Notes under the pieces: generated by a model | The model's input: only the letters and a program-made list of their open reading frames with translations | What the model was told of the DNA's origin: nothing | Database searches by the model: none | Part shown: in pieces, positions 52,573 through 64,000 of the stretch | How the letters are laid out: each line of letters opens with the position of its first letter | How positions within the stretch are numbered: the stretch's first letter is position 1 | Position numbers and translations under genes: made by a program | DNA from: Callipepla californica brunnescens | Lineage: Eukaryota; Chordata; Aves; Galliformes; Odontophoridae | Direction of reading: 5' to 3' | Assembly (NCBI GenBank): GCA_023055505.1 | Contig: JALIRH010000007.1 | Location: forward strand, 12,837,773 to 12,901,772 | DNA length: 64,000 nucleotides

Positions 52573-55500
52573 GTGGGTGCGGGTGGAGCAGAGCCGGTTC
52601 AGCTTCCTGCGGCTGCAGGAGCCGCTGTGCCGCTCCCTAGGCCGGCGGTGGGGCTGCTGCTTCCAGGGGTGGGAAGTTCTGTATCGACGTGAGGAAGGGT
52701 TTCCTGCAAGGGTGATGGGGCACTGGAACAGGCTCCCCGGAAAGGTGGGGGAGTTTCTTTCTCTGGAGACATTCAGGACCTGCCTGGATGTCTGCCTGCG
52801 TGCCCTGTAGTAGGGATCCTGCTTTAGCAGGGGGCTGAGCTAGGAGGTCTCCAGAGCACCCTTCCAATGGAGGGTCCGTGATTTTGGATATAAAGATTGA
52901 GTCTCTTCCTGGTCTGCCCTGCTCTGTCTGATGAACCTATTGGTCTGAATGGAGGAATGCAGGCTCACAGTGCAATTCCTACAGGTTGTACGGGGACACC
53001 CAGTACAGTAGCTGGGTGGATGAGAAAAATGCTGTCCCATTATTCCTCCCCACAGTAAAGTTCTACTTAGCTGTTGCATGCTCTCTTTAGCAACAGCTGC
53101 CCTACCTCTATCCCTGTTACAGTGCTAATAGAGGTGGCTGTACTTTGTTTGCAGTTCCCAGAGTGATGTCTTCATTCTACAGTTTTATTCAGTATTATAA
53201 AGCAATGAAACAAATGTGTGTCTGCATGCATTTTTCTTTTCTTTATTAAAATGCACATGGAAAGCATTCTGACAATGTATGAAGGTTCTGTTTATGGAGT
53301 TTGGTGCTCTGTGTACCAAACCAGCAATGCTGACCACACAAAAAGATCTCATATCTGATTGATTTTCCCCTCATCTAAGAGCTGATGTAGTGCAGGTCAG
53401 TGTTACACAAATTAAATCTACTGAAGTCTGTTAATATGCCATTGTTTTGTGTATAACTTGTAGCATAAATGCTAAGTCATGACCTGAAACAGTGATTGAG
53501 CACCTGGTGGGAGAGCAGGGCCAACCCAGGGGAGCTCAGGTGCATGCAGTGCTCCTGAGTGACCTGAAGAGGTGGAGCCAGGATCCACCCCTTCCCAGAC
53601 CTCATTTAGGGGTTAGCAGTGGAGGCTTAGGTATCCCACTGGAGATCTCTGCCTGCCAGAGGCCTTCCAAAGGTAAGCAGCAGCTGTTTGCCTGCCTACC
53701 TTGTAGTTGCTGTGTTTGGGCCTCTTCTCATTTGCTATAGCCAGAGGCTTTGCTGCTGTGCTGTTATCGCAGTACTTTCCATCCCGATGTACTTAATGTA
53801 ACTTAATGTTACACATGTACTTAAAAATTAACAAAGCTTAAATCTTTCTTGTAGAATGGAGCATGTCCTCTATTTAGTAAAATTCATAGCTTCTTTCTAG
53901 GAGGTCATATTTCTCAGTAGTATTGGGCATCTTGCCTGTGTGCTGCCTGCTCGTGGGCCTGCACTGTTCAGCCTTCCACATCTCTTGTGGTCTCTTCCCT
54001 TCTGCGATGCATGTAACAGTTCTGACGGGATGGTGAAGCAAATGTACTAGGATGGTAGTAATCAGAGAGAATTGCACTTAATACAGAGCATTTAGAGGGA
54101 GGATGGGGTTAGGAAAGATGGTTTATGATGCTAAAAGCACTGCTACTTCAGAGGAATTTTTCAGTCTTTTTAAGGAGTTTTTCTTTTGTTGCTTACATCT
54201 GTTTTTTCTTTTAGTTACTGGTAACCTTTCCTTCAGCTCTATGACAAGCTTATTCAAACCTGACATTTGAAATGATAAAGTATTTATAGAGAGGGAGGAG
54301 TCTTTCTGCTTCTGTTTTGTATCTCACAAACCCAGAGCATCTAGAAGCTACACTAGAGATTACAGACTAGCCCAACCTGTGTTTGGCTCCAGGAGTCAAT
54401 AGCAATCTGGTTTTGGCTACTGCTTGAGAAAATGTGGTTGTAGGTATGTGTTTGATATGCTTCAATGTAGCATGGTTTAAGTTTAAGAATATGGAGCTAA
54501 TTGTTTCTATCCATGCTGTCTGCCAGCTCACTTGCAATAAAAATATTTCTCTGTAATCTGTGGTCAGTTATGTATGTAATTTTTTTTGATAGTTTATTTA
54601 TCAGATAAGTAAGGTAGCTTAGAATAATGTGTAAATACTATTCTTCTTAAATTTGATTTTTGTGAAAATACAGTCTAATGGAATAAGAGTATCATAGTTG
54701 GCAGAGACAACTCACACTTCAGACACATGAAAATGTAAGTTGATACAAATACTGAGCCTTTGTGCAAGCAATTACTCACTGTTTGTGACTACTTTGAAGA
54801 ACATCAAGTAAATTGATGAATGCCATTTTATTCAGGATTAGTTTAATTTTCAGTCTATTTTGTTTTCCCCTGTTTTACCTATTAGTTTCAGTTTTTTTCT
54901 TGTGCTGTTTATAATGCTTATATCACCCTCAAAGTGTGGTGTTTTTTTTCTGTGCTGCGTCTATGAGCTATGTGAATACTGCATGAAGTATGTGCTGGTT
55001 TTAGAATGTGTAATTCTTTCATGATTTCTTTCCCCAGACAATGACCCAGCATAGTTGTTCTGTGATCCAACTGCAGTCAAAATGAAGTGAATGGATGATG
55101 GGTGAGAAGCCACATGAATTGAGGGCTACGTGATGTTGCTGTGAATCTTTATGATGATGTTAGTCAATACCAGTAGCTGCAGAACGTTTCTGAAAGGAAT
55201 CTTAGCAAACTTCAGCAATAATCTAAATTGTGAGAGTGTGGTAAATAGGATCCCACCAGGAAATACTTCTGTGCTGTTCAGGTGACAGAGCACTGGCACG
55301 AGTTGCCTAGAGGCAGTGAAGTTTCCTCTTCAAAGGCCACCTTGTCATAGTGCTGGGCAGTGTGCTCTGCATGTCCCTGGACCAGGGACTGGACCAAGTG
55401 AGCTCTGAGGCTCCCTTCCCACCTCAGCCATTCTATGACCTTGCTATTTTTTTGTTAATGGAATGATCTGCTTTGTATATCTCCTGGGTGGAGTTGACTA

Positions 55501-58500
55501 ATGTTTGCTCTCTAGCCTAGTGTACGCAGTGTGCTTACTATTTGTTGAGTAAGCTGCTTTTTCAGGTGAGCCATAGTTTCTTTCAATTTCATATCATTAA
55601 AGTACTACAACAGTGAGTTTTTGAGTTGGTGTGTAAGAATTACTGAGTGCCTGGAAGTACTTTGCAGGCCACAGATTAAGGATGGCTGGATGTGCTTATA
55701 GCCCCAGATGTGAGATGTGTGGAAGTTGCTTTTCGGGACATAAGTATGGCACAGTTGCAATGCCAACTGTGATTCCAGAGGAAGAATTTGTATCATGCTT
55801 TGTTGTCCTGTAATTATAAGCAATCCTTGTTCCACCCGTTAATTTTCAGTTAGTTGTTGGTCATATTTGTACAGCCTGCTAAAGACCACTGATTTTAGGG
55901 TTGTTTGACTGAGTAAGGTGACTCTTACTTGAAAAGAGTGAGGCTTTACGTTAAAAAAGCAGTGCAGAATACTAACTGGCATGGGTTGGTCACGGGTAAT
56001 GTACTGTATGTGTGCATATATAAAATTAGTTTGTATTGAGAGTAGCTATAATGGTTTACCTTTCTCATAGTAGAAGGCAAGTGTAGATTCTTAAGGAGAA
56101 GGGACTTTCTGGGGAGATGCATGTCACTTGTGCAGCACCCAGGGAACCTCTGCATCCTCTCAGGCTCAGCTATGCTGTTATGGGAGGTGTGAAGGCTATG
56201 GCTTGTGTTTGCATTGGGGTTTTCTTTTTCTTTGGGAGAGCATTTTCAATCCCTCATGGGATAGAACAAAGTTACCTGAACAGAACTAAGGTAATAGTTT
56301 GATAGCATTAGAGGTGTCTTTGGAGGATTTGTTTTGAAAATTGTCATGATTCAAGAAACTGCATGGATATGACTTAATAAAATTCCTAGTGTTTTACTCA
56401 CTCTTCTTTCTTTCCTGATGTATTTACATCGTGAGTGCCAATCCCATATATTTTAGTCCAGACTGGGAGTTCTCTCACGAGTTTTTGTATCTGCATCTCC
56501 CTTTGTGTCTGTTCTTGAGGGCAGTGTTTCACCTGGGAGGGCATCGTATAGAACTCCAGCTGAGCATATCTTTGGATTAAAAGTCTTGCTGGAGAGGAGG
56601 AAAAAAGTAAGGTATATGTCAAAGCTCTTGTACGTAATTTTCCAAGACCTTAATGCTTGTATTGGACTGGGTGGTTACTACTTCAAGACCCTTAAGCAAT
56701 TAGCAGGATCGTAGTAATATTAGGTATGGTACAACTGAATCACAGTGTGAAGCTATAGTTATCTGAGCTTGAAGAACTCTTAAAGATGTTTATGCTTCGT
56801 TATGAGTGCACAGTGACAGTGTAAAACCGGGATTTCTAGGGATGATGTTGCTATGCAAGGTTTTGTGCGAGGGTTGCTTTTGTAGCTGGGGAGCTTTATG
56901 GAATCTGTCAGCCTGTGCAATAGGGTCAGTGCACTAAATATGTTCCTGGTGGGAATTATTGTGCTGTGAAGGAGTTTGAGAAAGCAGCTGTCAGAGCACT
57001 GAGGGTCACCTGGGCATGTGTGCTGCCAACCTCTTCACTGATGGATTTGCTGCAGCTTTTTGCAGCTGATGGTTGGAATCTCCTGCTGGGATGGGAGAAA
57101 CAAGGCTGTCCTACCTAGGTAAAGATCAAAGTGTACTTACTTGGAAATGGAAAACAGGCCAGAAGGCAAGCATAATATTCGTGCTGTTATCATCCTGGGA
57201 CTTTCTTGAGGAGGGAGGGGAAAAAACCCTCTTTATTTTTTTCTTTTCCTCCAGATCTGGGTTTAAGAATAAGCAGGTTGTCTGACTGCCTTCAGAATTG
57301 GAGGCTGCAAGCCAAATGCAGCATCGTGAACATCTTGTATTGTGATTTCACTGCTTAATGACAGCCTATGTCATTTTTAAATGGCACCAAAAGAATTTCT
57401 GTAGTTCATTTAATGCAGATATTCAAACATTGAGGGCAGTGTATTCGTTTGCTGCTGTCAGACCAGTGCAACACATCAATTAGGCAAATTACGTGTAGAA
57501 GTAGTACTGAAATTACTCATGCTACTTTTTTATTTGCGCAGAAATACCCTAATTGTAACAGTTGAATTCAGAAAGTGACTTTGTGGTTATGGTTATTGGA
57601 GAAAGAGTAAAGTTTAGAAAGTAGTTACAGACTAAATCCTCATTTGGTGCGCTGTGGTTCCAAGACAGCTTTCTTTATCTCTTAGATCAGGCATGTCCAA
57701 CCTGAGGCCCAGCACAGCCTGAGCTGTGGCTGCCTCCTGTCCCAGGCCATCGTGGTGGTGGCTCAGCTTTGGATGTGCACACATTGCTCAGCAACAGCCA
57801 GACCATCAGTGTGCTATTAATGCTGAATGAGCAGCATCCAGGGCACAGGGAGGGCACATTACAGTGCCAACTCTAGTTATGGCAAATGATTTTTTGCATG
57901 TTGATATATTGGCTAATCACAGTTCTCTGAACAGTAAAAAGTCTGCAGCCTTCCCTTTCGGTAAAAGATTTTGAGAGCAGGTTTCAAGATTGCAGAGGAA
58001 ATATTACCATTTTTTTTGGTATATTTGCAACTACATTTTCATCTGTGATTCTGTGATTTGAGGTACATTCTATTTCAAAATGTATTTACAGAGTTGCAGT
58101 CAGATATTCAACTCAAAAATAATCTGACCATGTCTCATTACCAGACTTTTATGTGAAAAAATATCCCTCTCTTTACAGTCATGTCTTATTTGTGTCATTG
58201 GTTTTGTCAATACAGGCATTTGTGAGTAACTGTTGTCAAAGATGAAGCGCAGAAAAAGTAAAGCTTCATAAACCTCTGATGAGCACCTTGAGGATTGCGA
58301 TCACTTCATCAAGCCAGCCTGATGCATGCATTAGCTTTGCAAAAGCAAGGTCAAATATCCCACTAGTTTTGTCGTTCTCTTCTTTTTCACCATTTAAATG
58401 AAAATACTTAAAAACTTGAATCAGTTTTGTTACTTATATACATTAACTATGCAATATAGTTAGTGAAAGTGCTCTGGAATTATAAGTATTTCATGTTGGT

Positions 58501-61500
58501 TTACCATATCAAAGGTGGTTGGCAGTCATATGGCAGTAGAGGTTGAACCTTCCCACCAGTATTCCATTACTTTTTGTTACTGTGTGGCAGATGGCAACAG
58601 AGGGGCAGTCTGACACAATCATGTCTGATATGGAAGTATATATGGAACGAAATTGTGCAACTGAATTCTTCCATGCAGAAAAACTGGCACCCACTGACAT
58701 TTATCTGCCCTTGCTGAACATTTATGGAGACCAGACAATGGATGTGAGTGCAGTGTGGTGGTGGATGATGTTTCAGTACTGGTGACTGCAACAGTGCATC
58801 ACCTCTGTTGGTGTGGTTTTGGATGAGAGCAGCATGCAGGCTCTTGTTCATTGCTGGTGAAAATACATAGCAAATAGTGGCAACTGTTGAATAACACAGC
58901 ATCTCCATTGGGAAATGACAGAACGTGATTTCAGATATGAAATCATATATGAAATTAGTAATCTAAGATTTTGTGTTCTGGGAAGACCTACTTATACCTG
59001 CCTTCAACTCATTTCCCCCCCCCATCCCTCTCTTTATCTCTTTCCAAGGTGTTGGTCTTTCTTGCTGCGGGTTTGTTGTTTTTTCCTTTCTGCTTTGGTA
59101 AAGTGTAATTTTTGTTCAAAATTCATTCATAACTTGCCCTTCTGCTTTTAAAAGCATGATTGTTTTACTGTTTTGGGAACAAATGATGCAGTCCTCCTTA
59201 CCCTGGAGTCCTAAGGTGGTTTCCTTTGTTCCTCTTCCAAACCCCTCTGCCTCCCACACAATCTCCATCTCAATGTGATCTTTTTCTTCAGAATGTTTTT
59301 ATTGCCTTGAGAGACTCTGAGTAGGCAGAATAGCTCATCCTAGTGCTAGGATGTGAAGGGCAGTGTTTGGGACCTCCTCTGAAGCATGGTGATGGTGCTG
59401 TTATGGATCTCAGCAGCCATTGCTTGCATCTCTTGTCATTCGCAGAGAAATCTGTTTTCTGGAAACACGAGGTGAAAATGATAACTGTTGGATTCCTTAG
59501 GTTTTGTAATTGTGTATATATAAGCCCTAATTTTGTAGAATAAATTGGTTGGAGAAGCTATAGAACCCTGTGCACAGATGTGAAGGCCACTGGTTTGTTA
59601 GTTTCCTTGTGAGTAGTGTTAAGAAGTCTTTAGTGTTTGCTTTTCAAAGGCAGTATCTGCTTTTGTGTTAGCTGGGTGGGATTTTTGAATGTATGTTCAT
59701 AAATTTCCTTAAGACAGTTAAAAATATTCAGGAAAATTCATCACAGGTTGCTGCAGTATTGCTCCAGTTTTTTTTTTTAAACTCCACCTGGTTTAAGCCA
59801 TGCAGGTTTCTTCACAGATCACAGTATTTTACTCTTTCCTTGTTTTTTTTTTTCTTTTTTTTTCTGACTCTTAGGTGCCCTTTTGAAATGAAGGTAATTA
59901 CTTCTATTGTTGTATAATCTAGAAGTGTCAGTGAGGTGGGGCTTTGCTGTGCTAGGATGTCATGCCACACATCATGTCAATTTCCTTGGTGAATAAAATC
60001 TTAGTATTTTTGTTAGTAAACTGCTTTCTGATCTATGTGGTACTTAGTGTTCTGTGGATAACTAGCTTTGTATAAGAGAGGTTTGTGTTGGTTTAGGTTA
60101 ATGGATATGCATTGTACAATCAAAGTTGCTGTGGTTGTGAGGAAGGATGCTTTTGTGAAAGAGATTGGACACTTCTAGACTCCACTCAGCAGTCCTAATG
60201 CAGAGACTTTATTCGTCACAAGACTTCTGTTGAAAAAAAATTTGTTTCTCTGTATGTAACTCAAAGTAGACAAAACTAAACACATTTGTCCAGGAAATAT
60301 TTGACAGTCCATCATAATGCTGTTTATTTCAAGATTCAGATTTTCCTTATTCTGTTGACAGCTGATGAGTTTGAATTCTGTATTCTGTGGAAGTTGTAGT
60401 TCTTTTTGACAGACAATAAATGTTAGTCTGTAATCTTATTTCGTGCACTTTGTGTCTAACCCAATTCATTCCTGAACATGAAAGGATTAGATCTATTTGA
60501 ACAGCTTTAAAAGGGGTGAGAAGCTCCTTTCTTTTATTGAAGGTATTGCAGACCTCCTCTGCTCAATTTGCAGAAACAAAAATTAACTTGTTTGCTTGAA
60601 AGAGATACATGGCCATTGACTTACCTATGATATTCAAAATAATTGAAAGGAGGTCAAAAATGGAAAGCAGCTCTTTGCCAGTGATCTCCAAGTGTAAATT
60701 CTGTTCAAGGGGAAAGCTTTTCTGTAGTCTTTTAGGTAAACTCTTATTGTTTCTGTCATTCAGAATTTACCTGGAGAGGTTGTGGATGACGCATCCCTGG
60801 AAGCATTCAAGGCACGGCTGGATGTGGCTCTGGGCATCCTGGCCTAGTGATTGCTGGCCTTGCTTGTAGCAGTTGGGGTTGAAACTAGATGATCTTAGAG
60901 GTCCTTTTCAAACCAGGTTGTTCTGTGATTCTTTGAAACACTGTGTAGTCTTGCTGGAAATAAGTGCTCTCTTAAATAGGAGACTACAAACAGATCAGTA
61001 CAGGTTCATATTGATTTCTGATCTACATTTGAGTATGTTGGAATACAAAGTGCCCCCTGAATTGTGTTCCTAGTATTTTCCATCCCCCATATAAATATTG
61101 ATCTACTAGCTTATACTTTTTAATCTAGTTATGTTTTTCTAAACTTCTGCTCGATCTTGAGGAAAATACTGTCTAAATCATTTTGTCTTGCATGTGAACT
61201 GTGCATATTGTTTATGATGTTTGGAGTACTTTTATGAAAATGATTTTGTTCTTACTGTTGCTGCTAGACAAGGGCTTGGACTGTTTTGCCTTATGTAAAG
61301 AAAAAATGGTTATATTGTGATCTGTTTGTCTTTCTAATCTTCTAGACATCTTTTTGGTATTAATTTTAAAAGATGTTTCAGACAAGCTAGTTGTTCCTGA
61401 GTACAGAATGTAATCACTAGCTAGCTGCAGAGTGGGGCGTGAAGGGCTGTTCTGGAGTTACCGAAGTCTTTCTGAATTATCTGCTTACATTATAGCAGTT

Positions 61501-62547
61501 AGTGTCTGAGGAAATCTGAACGGCTTCATGCCAAATAGAATTTGAATTTCAAAGGTGTTCTCTTCCAGAACTGGATGTTATACTGGATAATAGGGTATCT
61601 TTTTTGTACTGGTAAGTAACCTGGTGTATTCCATCTGCAGTTGCTACAGCTGTGCCTCAAAATTAGTGAAAATTCTGTTAGTGACTAGTGCAAACCAACA
61701 ACTGTAGGTTTAATTCAAGCATTGCTTATTTTTATATCTTCCACATATAGGAAGTCCTTAACTGTTTTGATTTTCTTCTTTCAAAACTGTGGTAGGTGCA
61801 AGCTGAAGAATCTAGTGTTCTCATTAACGATATGACAATCATACTTACAAGTATCTGACACTTTCCATTGATGAATTGGTTGTTTGTCCATTTATACAAC
61901 ACGAGTTGACCACCTTTGGTGATCTAGAATTGAGAAAGAAAATATTTTACTTCTTGAGTGATTTTTAATTAATTTTTTTTTTTTAAACTTGATGCTCAAT
62001 GGTGAGGAAAATAATTCCTTCATTTTTATGCAAGCATCTTCCTTCAGAATTGTTTGAAGGGAGCAGTGGTGGGGGAACTTCTAGCATGAACAGCTTTTTT
62101 GTTATGATTTTTTTTTTTTTTAATTATATCCAATACGCTTACGAATCTAGTCCACTGTTTCTCTGCTTGCTTTTTCTGTTTTACTTTCTCCTTATGCTGT
62201 TCATGAAGGAGAATTAATTTGGAGAAATTGTTCTTGCTATGAAGCCAGATAAGTATTTAGACCTCTATTTTTTGTGTATATTACAAATGTGAGAAATTGT
62301 AGAAAAATGTACTAAGCAAAATAGACATATAGGGCAAGCAGTTATGAAAGTTGTAAGATATGATGCTTAAGATTGATACGTAAGCCTAAAATTTGTTGTT
62401 GTTGTTGTTGAAATTAATGAATTGTGTTAATTGAACTTTTCTGATGGCTTTCTCTTTCCCTAGGCACGAGCGTTAACACCTCAGACAGCAGAAACAGATG
62501 CAATAAGATTTTTGGTTGGAACGCAGTCTCTTAGATATGATAATCAG
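52531..62547 (+). CDS. EIPR1: EARP and GARP complex-interacting protein 1, 5' part of gene (coding exons 1-2)
   Basis: EIPR1 (formerly TSSC1) is a seven-bladed WD40 protein. It binds the EARP and GARP tethering complexes in endosome recycling and retrograde transport and helps dense-core vesicle biogenesis. Two exons (52531-52572 and 62464-62547) join in phase 0 to give the first 42 residues, [14 protein letters not shown] followed by [20 protein letters not shown] and QSLRYDNQ. They match the human N-terminus with one visible change (Lys to Arg near the end). The ATG lies in GGCGGCATGG. The WD40 blades lie beyond the window. The gene is head to head with TRAPPC12, as in human. Confidence 0.96.
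52675..52885 (+). mobile_element. CR1 LINE fragment at the edge of the CpG island
   Basis: GAGGAAGGGTTTCCTGCAAG, GGGGCACTGGAACAGGCTCC, TTCAGGACCTGCCTGGATGT and GGAGGTCTCCAGAGCACCCT are a diverged CR1 3' end in sense orientation. It starts only about 100 bp after EIPR1 exon 1. Confidence 0.88.
53490..53775 (+). mobile_element. Possible LTR or 5' UTR of a retroelement
   Basis: A GC-rich block stands out from its AT-rich surroundings: CACCTGGTGGGAGAGCAGGG, GGTGGAGCCAGGATCCACCC and CATTTAGGGGTTAGCAGTGG. It has a promoter-like look and resembles repetitive chicken sequence as I remember it. I cannot assign a family or exact ends. Confidence 0.35.
55270..55440 (+). mobile_element. CR1 LINE fragment (3' end)
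   Basis: GGTGACAGAGCACTGGCACG, AGGCAGTGAAGTTTCCTCTT, GAGGCTCCCTTCCCACCTCA and CCATTCTATGACC are the CR1 3' terminus in sense orientation, diverged and internally shortened. Confidence 0.87.
57685..57950 (+). mobile_element. Possible hAT-type DNA transposon remnant
   Basis: GGCATGTCCAACCTGAGGCC, followed by CAGCACAGCCTGAGCTGTGG, resembles the degenerate CCAACCTGCGGCCCGC-type ends of hAT-Charlie elements. No matching inverted end or 8-bp target duplication was identified, so this is tentative. Confidence 0.35.
58530..58890 (+). mobile_element. Mariner-type deletion derivative (Galluhop/Mariner1_GG-like)
   Basis: It is homologous along its length to the reverse complement of 9600-10010, for example GTGTGGCAGATGGCAACAGA here against GTGTGACAGATGGCAGCAGA there. 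One frame gives a degraded mariner transposase N-terminus ([20 protein letters not shown], then [10 protein letters not shown]). After a break comes a C-terminal piece ([20 protein letters not shown]). The middle of the transposase is deleted. The terminal repeats are not recognisable, so this copy is older or more worn than the one at 9.5 kb. Confidence 0.78.
60760..60942 (+). mobile_element. CR1 LINE fragment (extreme 3' end)
   Basis: GGAGAGGTTGTGGATGACGC, GCTGGATGTGGCTCTGGGCA, AACTAGATGATCTTAGAGGT and a TTGTTCTGTGATTCTTTGA tail form the CR1 3' end in sense orientation. Confidence 0.92.
62394..62410 (+). repeat. (GTT)n short array
   Basis: Five GTT units lie about 50 bp before EIPR1 exon 2. 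Minor. Confidence 0.9.
62464..62547 (+). CDS. EIPR1: EIPR1 coding exon 2
   Basis: The acceptor TTTCCCTAG ends at 62463 and the donor GTAACT starts at 62548. It encodes 28 residues, [20 protein letters not shown] and QSLRYDNQ, phase 0 at both ends. It matches human EIPR1 residues 15-42. Confidence 0.97.
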
Positions 62548-64000
62548 GTAACTTGTTTGGTTAAATGTTTTTTTTTGTTGTTGTTTTTGTTAATACTGTT
62601 CATATATCTTAATTTCTTCTTCCTACTCCATAGCTCTGTTTGAAGTTTAAGTGATAGTCAAGTTGTAGATTTACGTGATTAGTTTGCAGATATATCATTA
62701 AGAAATGCAAGTGGAAGTGTTTTTCTGGGAAATAAATCTTCTAAATTACAGACTGGTTTAGTGAGGCAGGTGCCATTTTTTTTTGTTAATTTAAATCTTT
62801 AGATTCTCTGGAGCTGTCTTGAAACCTTGGAAGACATGTGCAGTAAAAGAGACTTCTTTAGGTCTTCTTTGTCTTTAATGAGACTCCTAGCATATACATA
62901 TCTCTGTATCTGAAGCTACATTAACTGAATTTTTTACCTCTTAATTGTTGGTAATCAACTGTATCTTTATTGATCACAAATTTAGCGAGTTAAGCCATGA
63001 TAGCCCCTCAAATTTTTAATTTCTGTTTGGCTGTTTCCTCTGTGATTGAGAGTACAGCACTTATAATTTTACAGTCATCTTATTTTTTACGTTAAACTTC
63101 AGAAAGTGTGTTCACAGTGAAAGAAGACCCTGGGGGAAGAACAATTAGAAAGTTGTGTTGGGTGTAGGCTTCAGGTGAGTGTAGCAGAGGCACTGCAGAG
63201 GATCACTGTTGGAAGATGCCGGGTGCTGCCCAGTGCAGTTTGCAGCTGCCTGTGCGAGGAGGGCACAGTTTTAAGACCATCAGAATGGTGGAACCTCTTT
63301 GAAAACTTCTGAGATGGGAGGAAATACTGGAAGGGAACTAAAAAGACAAAGAAGCAGAATAAATCATAGAGGGAACACCAAGGAGGAATGAGGAGTGCTT
63401 TGTGGTGGAGCAGATACCCTCAGCTTTGCCTGAAGAAACTGTTTCTGGCATGTGGCTGTTCGTGAAGGAACTGTATTTCATGGAGAACACTTGCTGGAGT
63501 AGAAACAAAGTGAGAGGTGGATAGTGGCAGAGGAGGCCCTGTATACTGATTGTAACCCAGTGCTCCATGCCCTCATGTGCCTCATAAAGCCTCCAGGTTG
63601 AAGGAGTTAAGTCAGAGAATGGGGAGGGAGAAAATGTGATTTTAAGGCTTGTCTTTCTGATTTCATGCAGTCCAAATTAGTCACTAAATTTATTTATTGC
63701 CAATAAAAATGTAATTTCCCCCTCACTGAACTTCAGTGTGTTTTGTCCACAGTAGTAATTGTACATGGTAAGGTGTTGACTTTGGTACCAAATGTTAATA
63801 CTGGTTAAGACTTGAGGGGGGGAAAAAAGCATTCAGAGGCATAAGGAATATGGAGTATTCAATTTCTTTATGTTTCAGGTAATACTTTTGAGATCAGTAA
63901 CAAAAGGTGTGGTATACCTTAGTTAAAAATAAGATGATCAAAAAAAACCATTGTGTATATTTGTCCTGGATGCTCTTCAGACATTTGGTTTTAAAGTGCT
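62548..64000 (+). other. EIPR1 intron 2, start
   Basis: Intron running out of the window. The next EIPR1 exon is not present, and I recognise no other feature. Confidence 0.85.

Larger units (their letters stand above)
52270..52660. promoter_or_regulatory. CpG island, divergent TRAPPC12/EIPR1 promoter
   Basis: This is the only markedly GC- and CpG-rich stretch in the window. It sits between start codons 373 bp apart that face away from each other. No TATA box is evident near either gene. That fits a housekeeping-type bidirectional promoter. Limits are approximate. Confidence 0.85.
52573..62463 (+). other. EIPR1 intron 1 (9.9 kb)
   Basis: A GT-AG intron of 9891 bp. It holds CR1 pieces at about 52675, 55270 and 60760, a possible LTR-like block at 53490-53775, a hAT-like block at 57685-57950 and a mariner derivative at 58530-58890. 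Other parts show no feature I recognise. Confidence 0.9.

Overview
This window is vertebrate nuclear DNA, most likely from a galliform bird (chicken or a close relative). It carries many CR1 LINE fragments in both orientations and two internally deleted mariner copies of the kind known from chicken (Galluhop/Mariner1_GG). It also holds parts of three genes in the order known from human 2p25.3: ADI1, TRAPPC12 and EIPR1 (TSSC1). All introns are bounded by GT-AG, and there are no operons, CRISPR arrays or bacterial signals.

Layout. At the left edge are the last three coding exons of ADI1 (+ strand, 58-2930), the methionine-salvage acireductone dioxygenase; its first exon lies before the window. 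From about 2.9 to 8.9 kb is the tail-to-tail spacer between ADI1 and TRAPPC12, holding three CR1 fragments and otherwise no gene I can support. TRAPPC12 (- strand) fills about 8.9-52.3 kb. I resolved all 11 coding exons (50949-52157 down to 9014-9256); they join in frame to 2370 nt, which is 789 residues plus a stop. Its introns range from 0.7 to 13 kb. They hold CR1 copies, including one of about 1.6 kb with decayed reverse transcriptase, a mariner copy and microsatellites. Around 52.27-52.66 kb is a CpG-rich divergent promoter containing a palindromic NRF1-type site. EIPR1 (+ strand) begins at 52531. Its 14-codon first coding exon is followed by a 9.9-kb intron, a second exon at 62464-62547, and intron to the end of the window.

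Function. TRAPPC12 (TRAPPIII subunit, ER-Golgi traffic and autophagy) and EIPR1 (WD40 partner of the EARP/GARP tethering complexes) are both membrane-traffic factors. They are transcribed head to head from one CpG island with start codons 373 bp apart. ADI1 is functionally unrelated and converges on TRAPPC12.

I found no convincing new biological system. The most noteworthy items are the N-terminus/C-terminus mariner deletion derivatives, the internally deleted CR1 reverse transcriptases, a perfect 20-bp hairpin next to a CATA/GATA array, possible alternative ADI1 polyadenylation across CR1 insertions, and the shared promoter. Exon limits are read at base level; repeat limits are approximate because I could not align to consensus sequences.
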